Of a DNA stretch of 64,000 nucleotides, positions 45,085 through 54,273 are shown piece after piece. Under the pieces are notes generated by a model. That model saw only the letters and a program-made list of their open reading frames with translations. It had not been told where the DNA came from and did no database searches. This DNA is from Chryseosolibacter sp964532595. GTDB taxonomy: Bacteria; Bacteroidota; Bacteroidia; Cytophagales; Cyclobacteriaceae. The translations under genes were made by a program, and so were the position numbers. Within the stretch, counting starts at the first letter, position 1. Every line of letters begins with the position of its first letter. The stretch is taken from the NCBI GenBank assembly GCA_964532595.1, contig CAZHIQ010000017.1, forward strand, positions 3,855-67,854. Direction: 5' to 3'.

Positions 45085-48000
45085 ATGAATCGACCTTTAC
45101 TCCCAAATGAGGCGTGTGTCGCCTCGATTTCGTGCGGGTCTCCGGATATGATCCGGATCCGAAAGTTGCAGCGCTGCTGCCTGGTGCTGTTAACCATGTT
45201 GGTGATGAGCATGCAACTACTTTTTGCTTCTGATTCGCGTGGACAATCGGCTGAAGAAGTAAAGCTCACGCTGGAGCTTCGGGGCGAATCGCTCGAGAGT
45301 GCATTGCGTAAGATTGAGAAGTTAACGCCGTTTCGATTTGTTTATCGAAGTAACGAGATTCGGCGATTTGGTAACATCTCTCTCGAGCGCGCTGAACGCA
45401 CTGTTGACGAGACGCTTCTGCTGATTTTGCGCAACACGCCGCTAACGTTCCGGCAGATGAAGAACAACATCCTTATTGTGAAGCGTGGCGACGTCAAGGC
45501 GTCCCTTGTCGGTAACTCAGTACCCGATACGAATATCTTTCAAGGTATCGCCGTGTCAGGAAGGGTTACCTCCGTAGGCGACAACCTCCCCTTGCCAGGT
45601 GTGAGCGTCATGATACGGGGTACGCAAAGCGGAACGGTCACCGATAGCGATGGAAACTATCGTATCACGGTGCCGGCTGCCGATGCCATTCTTGTATTTT
45701 CTTTTATTGGCTACCGGGCTACGGAGGTGCCGGTCAGCGGAAGGAACCGGGTTGATGTTGAAATGCAGCCGGATGTTACCCAGCTTTCGGAGGTGGTAGT
45801 AACTTCATTTGGTATTGAGCAGGAGAAGCAGTCGCTTGGCTTTTCCGTTCAGGAGCTTGGCGGGGCGGAGATCACACAGATGAAACAACCCAACATCGTA
45901 TCTGCGCTTCAAGGTCAGGTCGCTGGAGTCCAGATCACAAATTCCGGTGGAGCTCCCGGCATGAGTTCAAGAATTCTTATTCGTGGGATTACTTCCCTGA
46001 ATCCTGATGCGGACAACCAACCGCTATTTGTTGTAGATGGTATCCCTATCGATAACAGTACATTCGAAACGGCTCCGGGGGCGACCCAGAACACGCCTCG
46101 TGGATTAAGTAACCGCGCGGCCGATATCAATCCAAATGATATTGAGTCAGTGACCGTACTGAAGGGAGCCGCCGCGACAGGTCTTTATGGTGTTCGTGCA
46201 GCCAATGGCGCGATCATCATTACGACGAAGAAGGGCAAGGCAGGACAGGTTCAGATAAACGCCAGCAGTACCCTTGGATTTGAGCAGATAAACAAGTTTC
46301 CCGACTACCAGAAAAAGTATGGACAGGGTTTCGAGGGTGAGTATAACAAATCAGATGTGTTTCCTTCATGGGGAGCACCGTTTGATGTGGCAACCAAGAT
46401 AGATCCCGGTTATCGATACTTTGATAACCCGAGGGAGGCAATGCAAACGGGGCGTGTGTATGACAATCATATCAGCATCTCGGGTGGAAATGACATGGCG
46501 ACTTTCTACGCATCGATGGCGCATACCGATCACAAGGGAGTTATCCCTTTCAGTGAGTGGGCTCGCACGTCAGCGAAGGTTTCCGGATCTGTTAAGTTTA
46601 ATGAGAAACTTGACGTCTCAGGTTCAGTCAGCTACGCTCGCTCCGGCGGAAACCGCGTTCCCCACGACATGTTCATGGAGCAGGTGATGTACTATCCCAC
46701 TTCCGAAAATATGCGTGACTATGAAGATGAGAACGGCTATCAGCGGTACGTGGGTCTTTCCAACAACCCGTTGTATACTGCGAAGTACGAGCGGTATGAG
46801 GATGATGTCGATCGCATCATCGGAAATATCTTTGCATCGTACCGGCCTTTGTCGTGGCTAAGTCTCAATTACCGTCTGGGTACGGATAACTATTCCGACT
46901 TCCGGGAAGAGATCGCTCCCGGTCCGAAAGATCAGTTCGATGAGTTTCCTTTGAACTCGCTCGGATATATTGAGCATACCCGCATTAATAGCCGATATAT
47001 AAACTCAAACTTTTTTGCCCAGGTGAGTACAGACATCACGGAGCGCCTCGGATTGACTTTAAGAGTTGGTCATGAACTGTTTCAGGAAGACCGAAATTCT
47101 TCGATGGTAAGAGGTGCTGAGTTTGAGATTCCGCAGTTCTTTCATCTAAGTAACACCAAGCAAATCACAACGGTCCAAAGTTTGCGTCAACGTAGGTTAA
47201 TTGGTGCCTATGGCGATTTCTCCTTGAATTATGATGATTTTCTTTATCTCAACGTAACGGCTCGTAACGACTGGACGTCTACGCTGCCCGTGGAGAATCG
47301 ATCGTTCTTCTATCCTTCCGTTAGCCTGAGCTTCGTGTTTAACGATGTGCTTAATCTTCCTGCTACGCTGAGCTATGGTAAGCTTCGTGCGGCGTATGGT
47401 GAAGTCGGAAAGGACACTGATCCGTACCGAACTTCGACGGTATATGCTCTGGGAAGTGGATTCCCCGTTAACGGTGTCCTTGGCTATAGCCGCGACAACC
47501 GATTGGGTAGCCCTTTTCTCAAGCCTGAGCGGTCAGCTACGATTGAGTTTGGAACGGACCTGATGTTTTTCGAAAACCGACTGGGCCTGGAGTTCACCTG
47601 GTATAAGTCGAATAGTCGCGACCAGATTTTCAGCGTGCCCGTTTCCGAGGCTACGGGATATCCTGAAATAACGACTAACGTGGGCGAGCTTGAGAATCGC
47701 GGTTTTGAAATTCTCCTTACAGGGGCTCCGGTTGTGACTTCCGGTTTTCGCTGGGATGTATCATTTAATTTCACGAGAAACCGAAACCGCGTAGTTGATC
47801 TGGCTGAAGGACTTGAAGAATTTCCTATCGGGGATCAGTTCGGCTATGTGGGTAGCTCCGTAACCATGCAACTCCGCGAAGGCGATCCGTATGGAAATCT
47901 TTACGGACGGAGTTACGAGCGTTACTACGAGACACCGCCGACCGATCTTAACGCAGTTGATTTTTCCAGGCCCTTGCTCATAGGGGCCAATGGATTCCCG

Positions 48001-48591
48001 GTGGTAAATACCTCTCAATTGATTATCGGAAATGCTATGCCCAAGTGGCTGGGAGGTATCCGGAATACGTTTTCCTACCGGGGTGTGACCCTCTCTTTCC
48101 TGATTGATGCACGGTGGGGGCTTGATCAGTATGATCAGTACCATAACTTCCTTTCGGCTTTTGGTAAGTTGGCCTACTCTGAAAATCGGAACGATGTGGT
48201 GATTTTTGACGGACTCACCGCTGATGGTTCCGAAAATACAACGGAGGTCTGGTTGGGTCAGGGTATAGGTCCGGGTGGCGTGGATTACGGTGCCGGTTTC
48301 TACCGGAATTATCACCGCAACGTGTCTGAGAATTTTGTAAAGGATGCCTCGTTCATCAAGCTGAGAAACGCCAGCATCGGATATCAGCTTCCTCGACCTC
48401 TTCTTGAGAGAACGCCGTTTCAGGCTGTCAGCGTCAGCGCTACAGTTAACAACGTAATTCTATGGACGCCATGGATCAACTACGACCCCGAGTCGTTCAG
48501 CGCTGGTGCAAGTGGTAATGCGACTGCATTCTCCGGACTTGGCTATCCCAGTGTGATGAGTACGCAGTTTACGTTGAACCTTACTTTATAA
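45085..48591 (+). CDS. SusC/RagA-family TonB-dependent receptor with STN domain
   Basis: This outer-membrane importer has 1,168 residues. A signal segment lies at residues 31-50, so Met22 (45148) could be the real start. An STN domain (about 66-138, LTLELRGESLESALRKIEKL) passes signals to FecR. A carboxypeptidase-regulatory-like domain follows (about 156-237, VSGRVTSVGDNLPLPGVSVM). A TonB-box-like LSEVVVTSFG (244-253), the plug (VSALQGQVAGVQITNSGGAP) and the beta-barrel complete it. It forms a lidded pair with the SusD-like lipoprotein encoded next. The substrate is not known from the receptor alone. Confidence 0.96.
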   Translation: MNRPLLPNEACVASISCGSPDMIRIRKLQRCCLVLLTMLVMSMQLLFASDSRGQSAEEVKLTLELRGESLESALRKIEKLTPFRFVYRSNEIRRFGNISLERAERTVDETLLLILRNTPLTFRQMKNNILIVKRGDVKASLVGNSVPDTNIFQGIAVSGRVTSVGDNLPLPGVSVMIRGTQSGTVTDSDGNYRITVPAADAILVFSFIGYRATEVPVSGRNRVDVEMQPDVTQLSEVVVTSFGIEQEKQSLGFSVQELGGAEITQMKQPNIVSALQGQVAGVQITNSGGAPGMSSRILIRGITSLNPDADNQPLFVVDGIPIDNSTFETAPGATQNTPRGLSNRAADINPNDIESVTVLKGAAATGLYGVRAANGAIIITTKKGKAGQVQINASSTLGFEQINKFPDYQKKYGQGFEGEYNKSDVFPSWGAPFDVATKIDPGYRYFDNPREAMQTGRVYDNHISISGGNDMATFYASMAHTDHKGVIPFSEWARTSAKVSGSVKFNEKLDVSGSVSYARSGGNRVPHDMFMEQVMYYPTSENMRDYEDENGYQRYVGLSNNPLYTAKYERYEDDVDRIIGNIFASYRPLSWLSLNYRLGTDNYSDFREEIAPGPKDQFDEFPLNSLGYIEHTRINSRYINSNFFAQVSTDITERLGLTLRVGHELFQEDRNSSMVRGAEFEIPQFFHLSNTKQITTVQSLRQRRLIGAYGDFSLNYDDFLYLNVTARNDWTSTLPVENRSFFYPSVSLSFVFNDVLNLPATLSYGKLRAAYGEVGKDTDPYRTSTVYALGSGFPVNGVLGYSRDNRLGSPFLKPERSATIEFGTDLMFFENRLGLEFTWYKSNSRDQIFSVPVSEATGYPEITTNVGELENRGFEILLTGAPVVTSGFRWDVSFNFTRNRNRVVDLAEGLEEFPIGDQFGYVGSSVTMQLREGDPYGNLYGRSYERYYETPPTDLNAVDFSRPLLIGANGFPVVNTSQLIIGNAMPKWLGGIRNTFSYRGVTLSFLIDARWGLDQYDQYHNFLSAFGKLAYSENRNDVVIFDGLTADGSENTTEVWLGQGIGPGGVDYGAGFYRNYHRNVSENFVKDASFIKLRNASIGYQLPRPLLERTPFQAVSVSATVNNVILWTPWINYDPESFSAGASGNATAFSGLGYPSVMSTQFTLNLTL

Positions 48592-48601
48592 GTCTAGCAT
48601 C

Positions 48602-50029
48602 ATGAAATATTTCAGCAATAAAATATGTTGGGCGTTTCTCACCGCGATGGTGATGGTGTCTTGTGATGATTACCTCGACATCAATACGAACCCCAACCAG
48701 CCTACGGAAGTGTCGGCAAACCTCTTGATGAGCCAGACTTCTTTCCGAACGGGTGACAATCATCAGTACGCAGGCAATATTGTCTCTTACTATGTGCAAT
48801 ACCTCGCTGGTCCGAATGCCGGAGGTACGGCCGATACGCACATTCCTCAACCGTACGATGGAACGTGGCAGGCTTTTTACCGCATGCTCGCTGATATTAC
48901 CGACCTTGAACTGCTTGCCGCAGAGCAGGGACTTGCCCACTACGAGGGCGCGGCCAAGGTGTTGAAAGCCATCAACCTCGGGCTGGTTATTGACCTCTGG
49001 GGCGATGCGCCTTATACGCAAGCCTTTTTCGCGGAGCATCTTCAACCAGAGTATGATGATGCGCAATTGCTGTTTAACGAAGTGCTTACACTGCTCGACG
49101 ACGGCATCGACCTTCTAAGCACAAGCGTTGAAGCGCAGCAACTTGGTACGGATGACTTTATTCACGGCGGAGATATCAATGCCTGGATTAAGACGGCCTA
49201 TTCGCTCAAGGCGAGATACCTCCTTCATTTGAGTGAGACGAACCAGTACGACCCGGAAGCTGTTCTGACTGCTATCGATAATGCCATCAGTAGCAACGCC
49301 GAGAATGCTGATGTCTCTTACTTCAATGACGGACCGATGGTGTACAACCCGTGGTCGGGTGTGGCCCGTAGTCAAGACAATTTGATTCTAGATGGATGGA
49401 TTTCCGAGCAACTCGCTAATGCAATGAACGGAACCACCTTCGGTGTTGTGGATCCTCGTATGCCCTTCATGTTTGGAGACACTGAATCGGGCGACTTTAT
49501 CGGTGTGCCTAATGGTGCGGGTCGTGGCTCTGGGGTCGCGGTTACAGGAGAGCGGTCGACGCTTGAATTGGATACCTATTATGCAGCGAACGACGCGCCG
49601 GTACTTATCATTACTTATGCGGAGACGAAGTTTATCGAGGCAGAGGCTGCCCTCGATGCGGGACATCCCGATCGGGCTTATCAGGCCTATTTGGATGGTA
49701 TCGCCGCCCATATGGCTATGCTGGGAGTTGATGAAGCGGAAGCGCAGGATTACATCAACGATCCGGTGGTCAGCGTAGGTGAGGCGAACATCACCCGAGA
49801 TCTGATTATGAAGGAAAAGTATGTCGCTATGTTCCTCCATCCGGAGTCCTGGACGGACGCGCGCCGTTATGAATATGCGTATCAGGATATGACGCTGCCT
49901 GCGAACCATAGCCCGGAGCTGAATGGTCAGTGGGTGCGCCGTCTTGCATATCCTGATTCTGAAGCATCGCGCAACCGTGCCAATGTTCCGAACGTGAGCA
50001 CGGCCGATCGTCTGTGGTGGGATCAATAA
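48602..50029 (+). CDS. SusD/RagB-like surface lipoprotein
   Basis: This nutrient-binding lipoprotein of 475 residues has lipobox MVSC with Cys21, followed by the typical DDYLDINTNPNQPTEVS opening of the SusD_2 type. Helical repeat segments such as YEGAAKVLKAINLGLVIDLW and FIEAEAALDAGHPDRAYQAY fit the SusD fold. It is 10 nt after susC and should act as its lid. The SusD_2 branch is frequently linked to non-glycan substrates such as peptides. That fits the D-aminoacylase downstream but does not prove it. Confidence 0.95.
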   Translation: MKYFSNKICWAFLTAMVMVSCDDYLDINTNPNQPTEVSANLLMSQTSFRTGDNHQYAGNIVSYYVQYLAGPNAGGTADTHIPQPYDGTWQAFYRMLADITDLELLAAEQGLAHYEGAAKVLKAINLGLVIDLWGDAPYTQAFFAEHLQPEYDDAQLLFNEVLTLLDDGIDLLSTSVEAQQLGTDDFIHGGDINAWIKTAYSLKARYLLHLSETNQYDPEAVLTAIDNAISSNAENADVSYFNDGPMVYNPWSGVARSQDNLILDGWISEQLANAMNGTTFGVVDPRMPFMFGDTESGDFIGVPNGAGRGSGVAVTGERSTLELDTYYAANDAPVLIITYAETKFIEAEAALDAGHPDRAYQAYLDGIAAHMAMLGVDEAEAQDYINDPVVSVGEANITRDLIMKEKYVAMFLHPESWTDARRYEYAYQDMTLPANHSPELNGQWVRRLAYPDSEASRNRANVPNVSTADRLWWDQ

Positions 50030-50047
50030 AATTCAAACGAACGGATT

Positions 50048-50479
50048 ATGAAATCAAAACTGATTTATACTACCCTCTTTGCCCTTACGCTTGCTATTGC
50101 GGGGTGCGATGAGAATGAGGTTATGCCTTCCTACGAGAAGGTAGGAACGTCGACAAGTACCATCGTCAACATCATTCTGCCTCCCGACGACGACCCGGTT
50201 ACACCGCTGGAATTGTTTCCGGTGACGGTGACGTATGTCAATCCGTCGGTTGATCCACTGCAGTCGGTCGAGCTTTTTATGCAGATCGGTGCCGATGACT
50301 TTGTCAGTGTTGAAAGCTGGAACGTTACATCGGAGCCGAAGGACCAACTCATTAGCCATACGGTTGAGCTTGAGGCGCCCGAGACGATTGGAACGAAGGT
50401 GACGTTTGAAGTGGTCCTGACCTCAGGAAAGGATTACGAGCAACGCAAGCGGGCCTCGCTTGATGTCAAAGCCCCCTGA
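50048..50479 (+). CDS. Small putative surface lipoprotein of the SusCD operon
   Basis: This 143-residue protein has a lipoprotein signal ending in AIAGC (Cys20). The rest is predicted beta-rich, with alternating hydrophobic strands such as FPVTVTYVNPSVDPLQSVEL. This suggests one immunoglobulin-like domain. I do not recognise a named family. It starts 18 nt after the susD stop and is followed by a terminator at 50503, so it is the last gene of the operon. By position it may be an accessory surface protein that binds the same ligand. Confidence 0.82.
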   Translation: MKSKLIYTTLFALTLAIAGCDENEVMPSYEKVGTSTSTIVNIILPPDDDPVTPLELFPVTVTYVNPSVDPLQSVELFMQIGADDFVSVESWNVTSEPKDQLISHTVELEAPETIGTKVTFEVVLTSGKDYEQRKRASLDVKAP

Positions 50480-50502
50480 GTTGAGATTTAATTTAATCGT
50501 TA

Positions 50503-50532
50503 TAGAAAGTCTGGCCGCGGCCAGACTTTCTA
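50503..50532 (+). terminator. 30-bp perfect palindrome ending the SusCD operon
   Basis: The sequence from TAGAAAGTCTGGCC to its mirror at 50532 is a perfect inverted repeat with only GC at its centre. It is followed by TTTTG. It lies just after the small lipoprotein gene and would act as a terminator, possibly in both directions. Confidence 0.85.
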
Positions 50533-50570
50533 TTTTGCACTTAATGTTAATTTTTGTTTTTTGAAATAAA

Positions 50571-52163
50571 ATGCCTTTGTCCATGTTCAGAATAATCGCC
50601 TTCGCATTTCTTATACTTCCTCTATGTGTGAATGCTCAACGGTATGATCTTCTACTGAAGAATGGCCGGATCATCGATGGGACCGGAAACTCATGGTTTT
50701 ACGGAGACGTGGCGGTTTTGAACGGTAGGATAGTGGGTGTAGGCAAGTTCGATGATGCCTCAGCAAAGAGGGTGGTCGATGTTGAACGTCGGATCATCGC
50801 GCCAGGCTTTATCGACGTTCACGGGCATATAGAAAGTAGTTGTCTCACGGTTCCGTCAGCCGACAACTTCATTCACGATGGGGTTACAACTGTGATTACT
50901 GGAAACTGCGGAGGGTCCCGTACCGACATTGAACACTTCTTCTTCCAAATCGACAGTGTGAAAACGTCGATTAACATAGCGACGCTTGTTGGGCATAACA
51001 GCGTGAGGAGTGCTGTCATGGGGTCGGAACAGCGCGACCCTACCGACGATGAACTGCGTGCGATGGAATCGCTTGTCGCCGAAGCGATGGAGGCAGGGGC
51101 GGTCGGTCTTGCGACGGGGTTGATCTATGTTCCGGGTACTTATTCGAAGACATCGGAAGTGGAGGCCCTCGCCAGGGTAGCCGCGAGGTACAACGGGGTC
51201 TACGCATCGCATATCCGCAGCGAGGGAGATCATGTTACGGAAGCAGTAGACGAAGCAATAAACATAGGGAGAGCAGCGAATATCCCTGTGCAGATCTCGC
51301 ACTTCAAAGTGACCTATAAACCGAATTGGGGACGCTCCGTTCATACCCTGGCTCAGGTTGTGACTGCTCGCGAGGAAGGGATCGACGTAACAATCGATCA
51401 ATACCCGTATATCGCCAGTAGTACGTCGTTGAATACTACTCTGCCGTCATGGGTGTTCTCCGGAGGAAGGGATTCGCTCCTGTACAGACTTGCGACTGCA
51501 GAGATAAGAGAAAAGATTGTCAAGGAAATGGTTCAGTCGTTGAAGAGGAAGTCGTTGAAAGATTACTCCTACGCTGTGGTTGCCCGGTACGGCGCTGACA
51601 CCACCCTGAACGGTAAGAACATCAGCGAGATAAACCTGCTCAAAGGCAGAAAGCGCAAGCCTGCACAAGAAGCAGAAACCATCCTTGAGATGGTTGAACA
51701 GGGTAGTGCACAAATGGTCTTCTTTAGCATGAATGAGGAGGATGTAAAACGGATTATGCAGTACCCCTTCGGGATGTTTGCTTCAGATGCCCGTATCGCC
51801 CGGTTTGGCGAAGGAGTTCCACACCCCCGGACATACGGAACCAACGCCCGGGTATTGGGTCGATATGTGCGTGAGCAGAATGTGATCAGTCTCGAAGAAG
51901 CCGTACGCCGCATGACGTCCCTGCCAGCGCAGAAGTTTAATCTTCGAGATCGGGGCCTTGTTCGTGAAGGTATGGCGGCAGACCTTGTCGTTTTCGACGA
52001 AAATGAAGTGGAGGACATGGCAACGTTCCAGCAACCCCACGCCTTTTCGCGCGGCTTTCGGTACGTGATTGTCAATGGGATTGTCACCCTGGAGGACGGT
52101 CGCCACACGGGGGCACGACAGGGGATAGTGCTTCGCGGTCCCGGATACCGCGCCAACTGGTAG
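50571..52163 (+). CDS. Exported D-aminoacylase (N-acyl-D-amino-acid deacylase)
   Basis: This enzyme of the amidohydrolase superfamily hydrolyses N-acyl-D-amino acids or related amides. The 530-residue protein has a signal peptide (residues 1-22, ending CVNA-Q) and is probably periplasmic. Metal and catalytic residues are all present. They are H84/H86 in FIDVHGHIES, the Cys in VITGNCGGS, His in YASHIRSEGD, His in QISHFKV and Asp in FASDARIARFGEG. A second ATG at 50583 is possible. It lies 91 nt after the SusCD operon terminator and may share its substrate. Confidence 0.9.
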   Translation: MPLSMFRIIAFAFLILPLCVNAQRYDLLLKNGRIIDGTGNSWFYGDVAVLNGRIVGVGKFDDASAKRVVDVERRIIAPGFIDVHGHIESSCLTVPSADNFIHDGVTTVITGNCGGSRTDIEHFFFQIDSVKTSINIATLVGHNSVRSAVMGSEQRDPTDDELRAMESLVAEAMEAGAVGLATGLIYVPGTYSKTSEVEALARVAARYNGVYASHIRSEGDHVTEAVDEAINIGRAANIPVQISHFKVTYKPNWGRSVHTLAQVVTAREEGIDVTIDQYPYIASSTSLNTTLPSWVFSGGRDSLLYRLATAEIREKIVKEMVQSLKRKSLKDYSYAVVARYGADTTLNGKNISEINLLKGRKRKPAQEAETILEMVEQGSAQMVFFSMNEEDVKRIMQYPFGMFASDARIARFGEGVPHPRTYGTNARVLGRYVREQNVISLEEAVRRMTSLPAQKFNLRDRGLVREGMAADLVVFDENEVEDMATFQQPHAFSRGFRYVIVNGIVTLEDGRHTGARQGIVLRGPGYRANW

Positions 52164-52225
52164 GCAACTCTGCCCGACTTTTTTCGTTGAATCAGACGGA
52201 CCGGTGTCATTTCTTAGAAATGCGT

Positions 52226-52233
52226 TATCTTAG
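52226..52233 (+). promoter_or_regulatory. Possible -7 element TATCTTAG before ftsB/divIC
   Basis: TATCTTAG lies only 6 nt before the ftsB-like ATG. If it is the -7 box, the mRNA would start at or very near the start codon, giving a leaderless transcript. No clear -33 box is seen. Confidence 0.35.
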
Positions 52234-52239
52234 CGGTAA

Positions 52240-52539
52240 ATGGGCGATATGTTTAAAAATCTGCCAAAATCCTTTCGCAACTTCTATGTTGTGACTGGCC
52301 TTTCTTTCCTGGCGTGGATGCTTTTGCTGGACTCGAATAACCTGATTGCCAGGTTTCAACTCAGTTCCAAGCTCAATGCGCTTGAGGATGAAAAGGAGTA
52401 CTATGAACAGAAGATACGCGAGGTAAGGAGTGATCATGCCGAGCTTTTCGGCGATGATGAGTCTCTTGAAAAGTTTGCGCGCGAAAAGTATCTGATGAAG
52501 AAGGCCACGGAGGATATCTATGTCATTGTTGAAGAGTGA
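52240..52539 (+). CDS. FtsB/DivIC septum formation initiator family protein
   Basis: This small bitopic division protein of 99 residues has one membrane segment at about residues 16-31 (YVVTGLSFLAWMLLL). A coiled coil follows (about 42-68, LSSKLNALEDEKEYYEQKI), then the conserved end EKFAREKYLMKKATEDIYVI. Proteins of this type link the division complex in the periplasm. In many bacteria the gene follows eno. Here an 11-kb block separates the two. Confidence 0.9.
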   Translation: MGDMFKNLPKSFRNFYVVTGLSFLAWMLLLDSNNLIARFQLSSKLNALEDEKEYYEQKIREVRSDHAELFGDDESLEKFAREKYLMKKATEDIYVIVEE

Positions 52540-53116
52540 TATAATTCCTGTGAAAATATTTCTTGGGTTGGCGTTCCTCACTGCCGCGACGACGATGGTC
52601 TTTGCGCAGGGAGAGAACAATTCGCTAAAAGGGGTGCCGCCGGGTGAACGTGTTGTTTTTGGAGGAGGAATGGGGGTTGGTTTTGGCAGCGTTCAGGATT
52701 TTGTTTCCGTATCTCCTTCTGTGGGATACCTCCTCACCCGAAAGCTTGTCACGGGTGTTGGTATTCAATACCGATATACCAGCTATAAGGTGGTGAAGCC
52801 GGCGGTGAAGCTCAATGACTACGGAGTTGCTCCCTTTGCGCGTTTCATGCTCTACAATCCGATTTTCTTGCACGCGGAGTATGAGTACCTGAACTTTGAA
52901 CACGCCGTGATCTATTCGTCTGGCGTTGAACGTTCGCGCCAGTCGTTCGATAGTGTGTTGGCCGGAGGCGGTATCTTGCAACCCCTCGGAAAACGGTTCG
53001 CCTTTTACGCTATGGCGTTGTACAACTTCTCCTATAAAGATGAAACGGTGTTCTCGGCTTACGACAGTCCTCTCGTAATCAGGGCGGGAATAACCATAGG
53101 TGGCTTCGGGTTCTAG
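52520..53116 (+). CDS. Predicted outer-membrane beta-barrel protein
   Basis: This exported protein of 198 residues has a signal peptide ending TTMVFA-Q. About eight amphipathic strands follow, for example LVTGVGIQYRYTSYKVV and PLVIRAGITIGGFGF, which ends in an aromatic residue as outer-membrane barrels do. No specific function can be given. The longest ATG reading (52520) overlaps ftsB by 20 nt. A GTG at 52550 would give a cleaner signal peptide (KIFLGLAFLTAATTM) and remove the overlap, so the start is uncertain. Confidence 0.82.
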   Translation: MSLLKSDIIPVKIFLGLAFLTAATTMVFAQGENNSLKGVPPGERVVFGGGMGVGFGSVQDFVSVSPSVGYLLTRKLVTGVGIQYRYTSYKVVKPAVKLNDYGVAPFARFMLYNPIFLHAEYEYLNFEHAVIYSSGVERSRQSFDSVLAGGGILQPLGKRFAFYAMALYNFSYKDETVFSAYDSPLVIRAGITIGGFGF

Positions 53117-53141
53117 CGCCCGGGTCTGCGTTGAGGAAGCG

Positions 53142-54224
53142 TTATACCTGAAAGGCGATATCGAACCGGGCGGCGAGCGCCTGAAGGTCGCTTACCACCT
53201 TTTCATTCACAGGAATTCCATTCTTTTGCCGCTCTGCAGCCGTTACTCGTTCCGGGTCACCGGGAATCAGAATGCGCTCGTGTCCGTCGGCCGGCGTAGC
53301 ATTTCGGAACCGATTGATCCAGTTGTCCATGTGAGATTTGAATTCGTCCGCCGGACGGAAAGCGTCGACACGCATGGCACCAAAGAAGTGACCGATGCCC
53401 TGGCCTACCGGATTGGAGGGTGGATCCAGGAAAGCGACAAACGGAGGAACCCAGGGGCCGTAATTGGCGCCCGAAAGAACTGCAGAAAAGATGTCGACCC
53501 AAGCGCCGAGACAGTAGCCCTTGTGGCTTCCGTGGTCGCGATCGCTGCCCAGCGGGAGGAGTGCGCCACCAGTTTTCAAGGCATGCGCGTCGGTAGTGTC
53601 TTTTCCCTGACTGTCCTGAATCCAACCCACGGGTGCTGATTCTCCTTTTCGCTGTAGGATTTCAAGTTTCCCGTTGGCTGCGGTGGTCGTAGCAAAATCG
53701 GCCACGAAGGCAGGTTGTTCATTTGCCGGGATGGCGACAGCGATAGGATTGGTACCCAGAAGTCGCTCAGTAGAAAACGTAGGAGCTACCAAAGGGCTTG
53801 CGTTTGTCATCGCCAGTCCTATCATGTCGTGAGATAAGGCCATCATCGCATGGTAGCCGGCAATTCCGAAGTGGTTTGAGTTTCTGACGGCCACCCATCC
53901 CGTCCCCGCTACACGCGCTTTTTCAATCGCGATTTCCATCGCCCGGGGTCCGACTACGAGGCCAAGCCCACTATCTCCATCGACGACAGCTGTACTCGGC
54001 GTTTCGTGAACGACCCGAATGTCGGGTGTGGCATTAATGCGTTTCTTTTCCCAAAGGCGTACATAGCCCGACAGCCGAGCAATACCGTGCGAATCGATGC
54101 CGCGTAGATCCGCTTTCAAAAGAACTTCTGTTGCGAGTTCGGCGTCTGCCGTTGAACAACCCATCTTGTTAAAGACCGACCGCGTAAGCGACCGGAGTGA
54201 CTCCACTTCGATAATCTTATCCAT
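53142..54224 (-). CDS. Ldh-family oxidoreductase (malate/L-lactate dehydrogenase type)
   Basis: This NAD(P)-dependent dehydrogenase of the malate/sulfolactate/ureidoglycolate family is unrelated to classical lactate dehydrogenases. The 360-residue protein has the catalytic His in RGIDSHGIARLSGY, the nucleotide-binding segment VRNSNHFGIAGYHAMMA, and LGTNPIAVAIPANEQPAFVA. The ATG at 54224 is used in preference to a TTG at 54233. The exact 2-hydroxyacid substrate cannot be told from sequence. It is convergent with the barrel gene and 49 nt downstream of the Ppx/GppA gene on the same strand. Confidence 0.92.
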   Translation of the reverse strand: MDKIIEVESLRSLTRSVFNKMGCSTADAELATEVLLKADLRGIDSHGIARLSGYVRLWEKKRINATPDIRVVHETPSTAVVDGDSGLGLVVGPRAMEIAIEKARVAGTGWVAVRNSNHFGIAGYHAMMALSHDMIGLAMTNASPLVAPTFSTERLLGTNPIAVAIPANEQPAFVADFATTTAANGKLEILQRKGESAPVGWIQDSQGKDTTDAHALKTGGALLPLGSDRDHGSHKGYCLGAWVDIFSAVLSGANYGPWVPPFVAFLDPPSNPVGQGIGHFFGAMRVDAFRPADEFKSHMDNWINRFRNATPADGHERILIPGDPERVTAAERQKNGIPVNEKVVSDLQALAARFDIAFQV

Positions 54225-54273
54225 TGCGCACAAAAATAACGGTAAAGTTCCTAAACGTGATGGATTTGAGACC

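Noticed and set aside
50538..50570. Promoter for the D-aminoacylase gene in the T-rich gap
   Set aside because: Several TTTTG strings occur, but no pair fits the TTTG-19-TAnnTTTG spacing.
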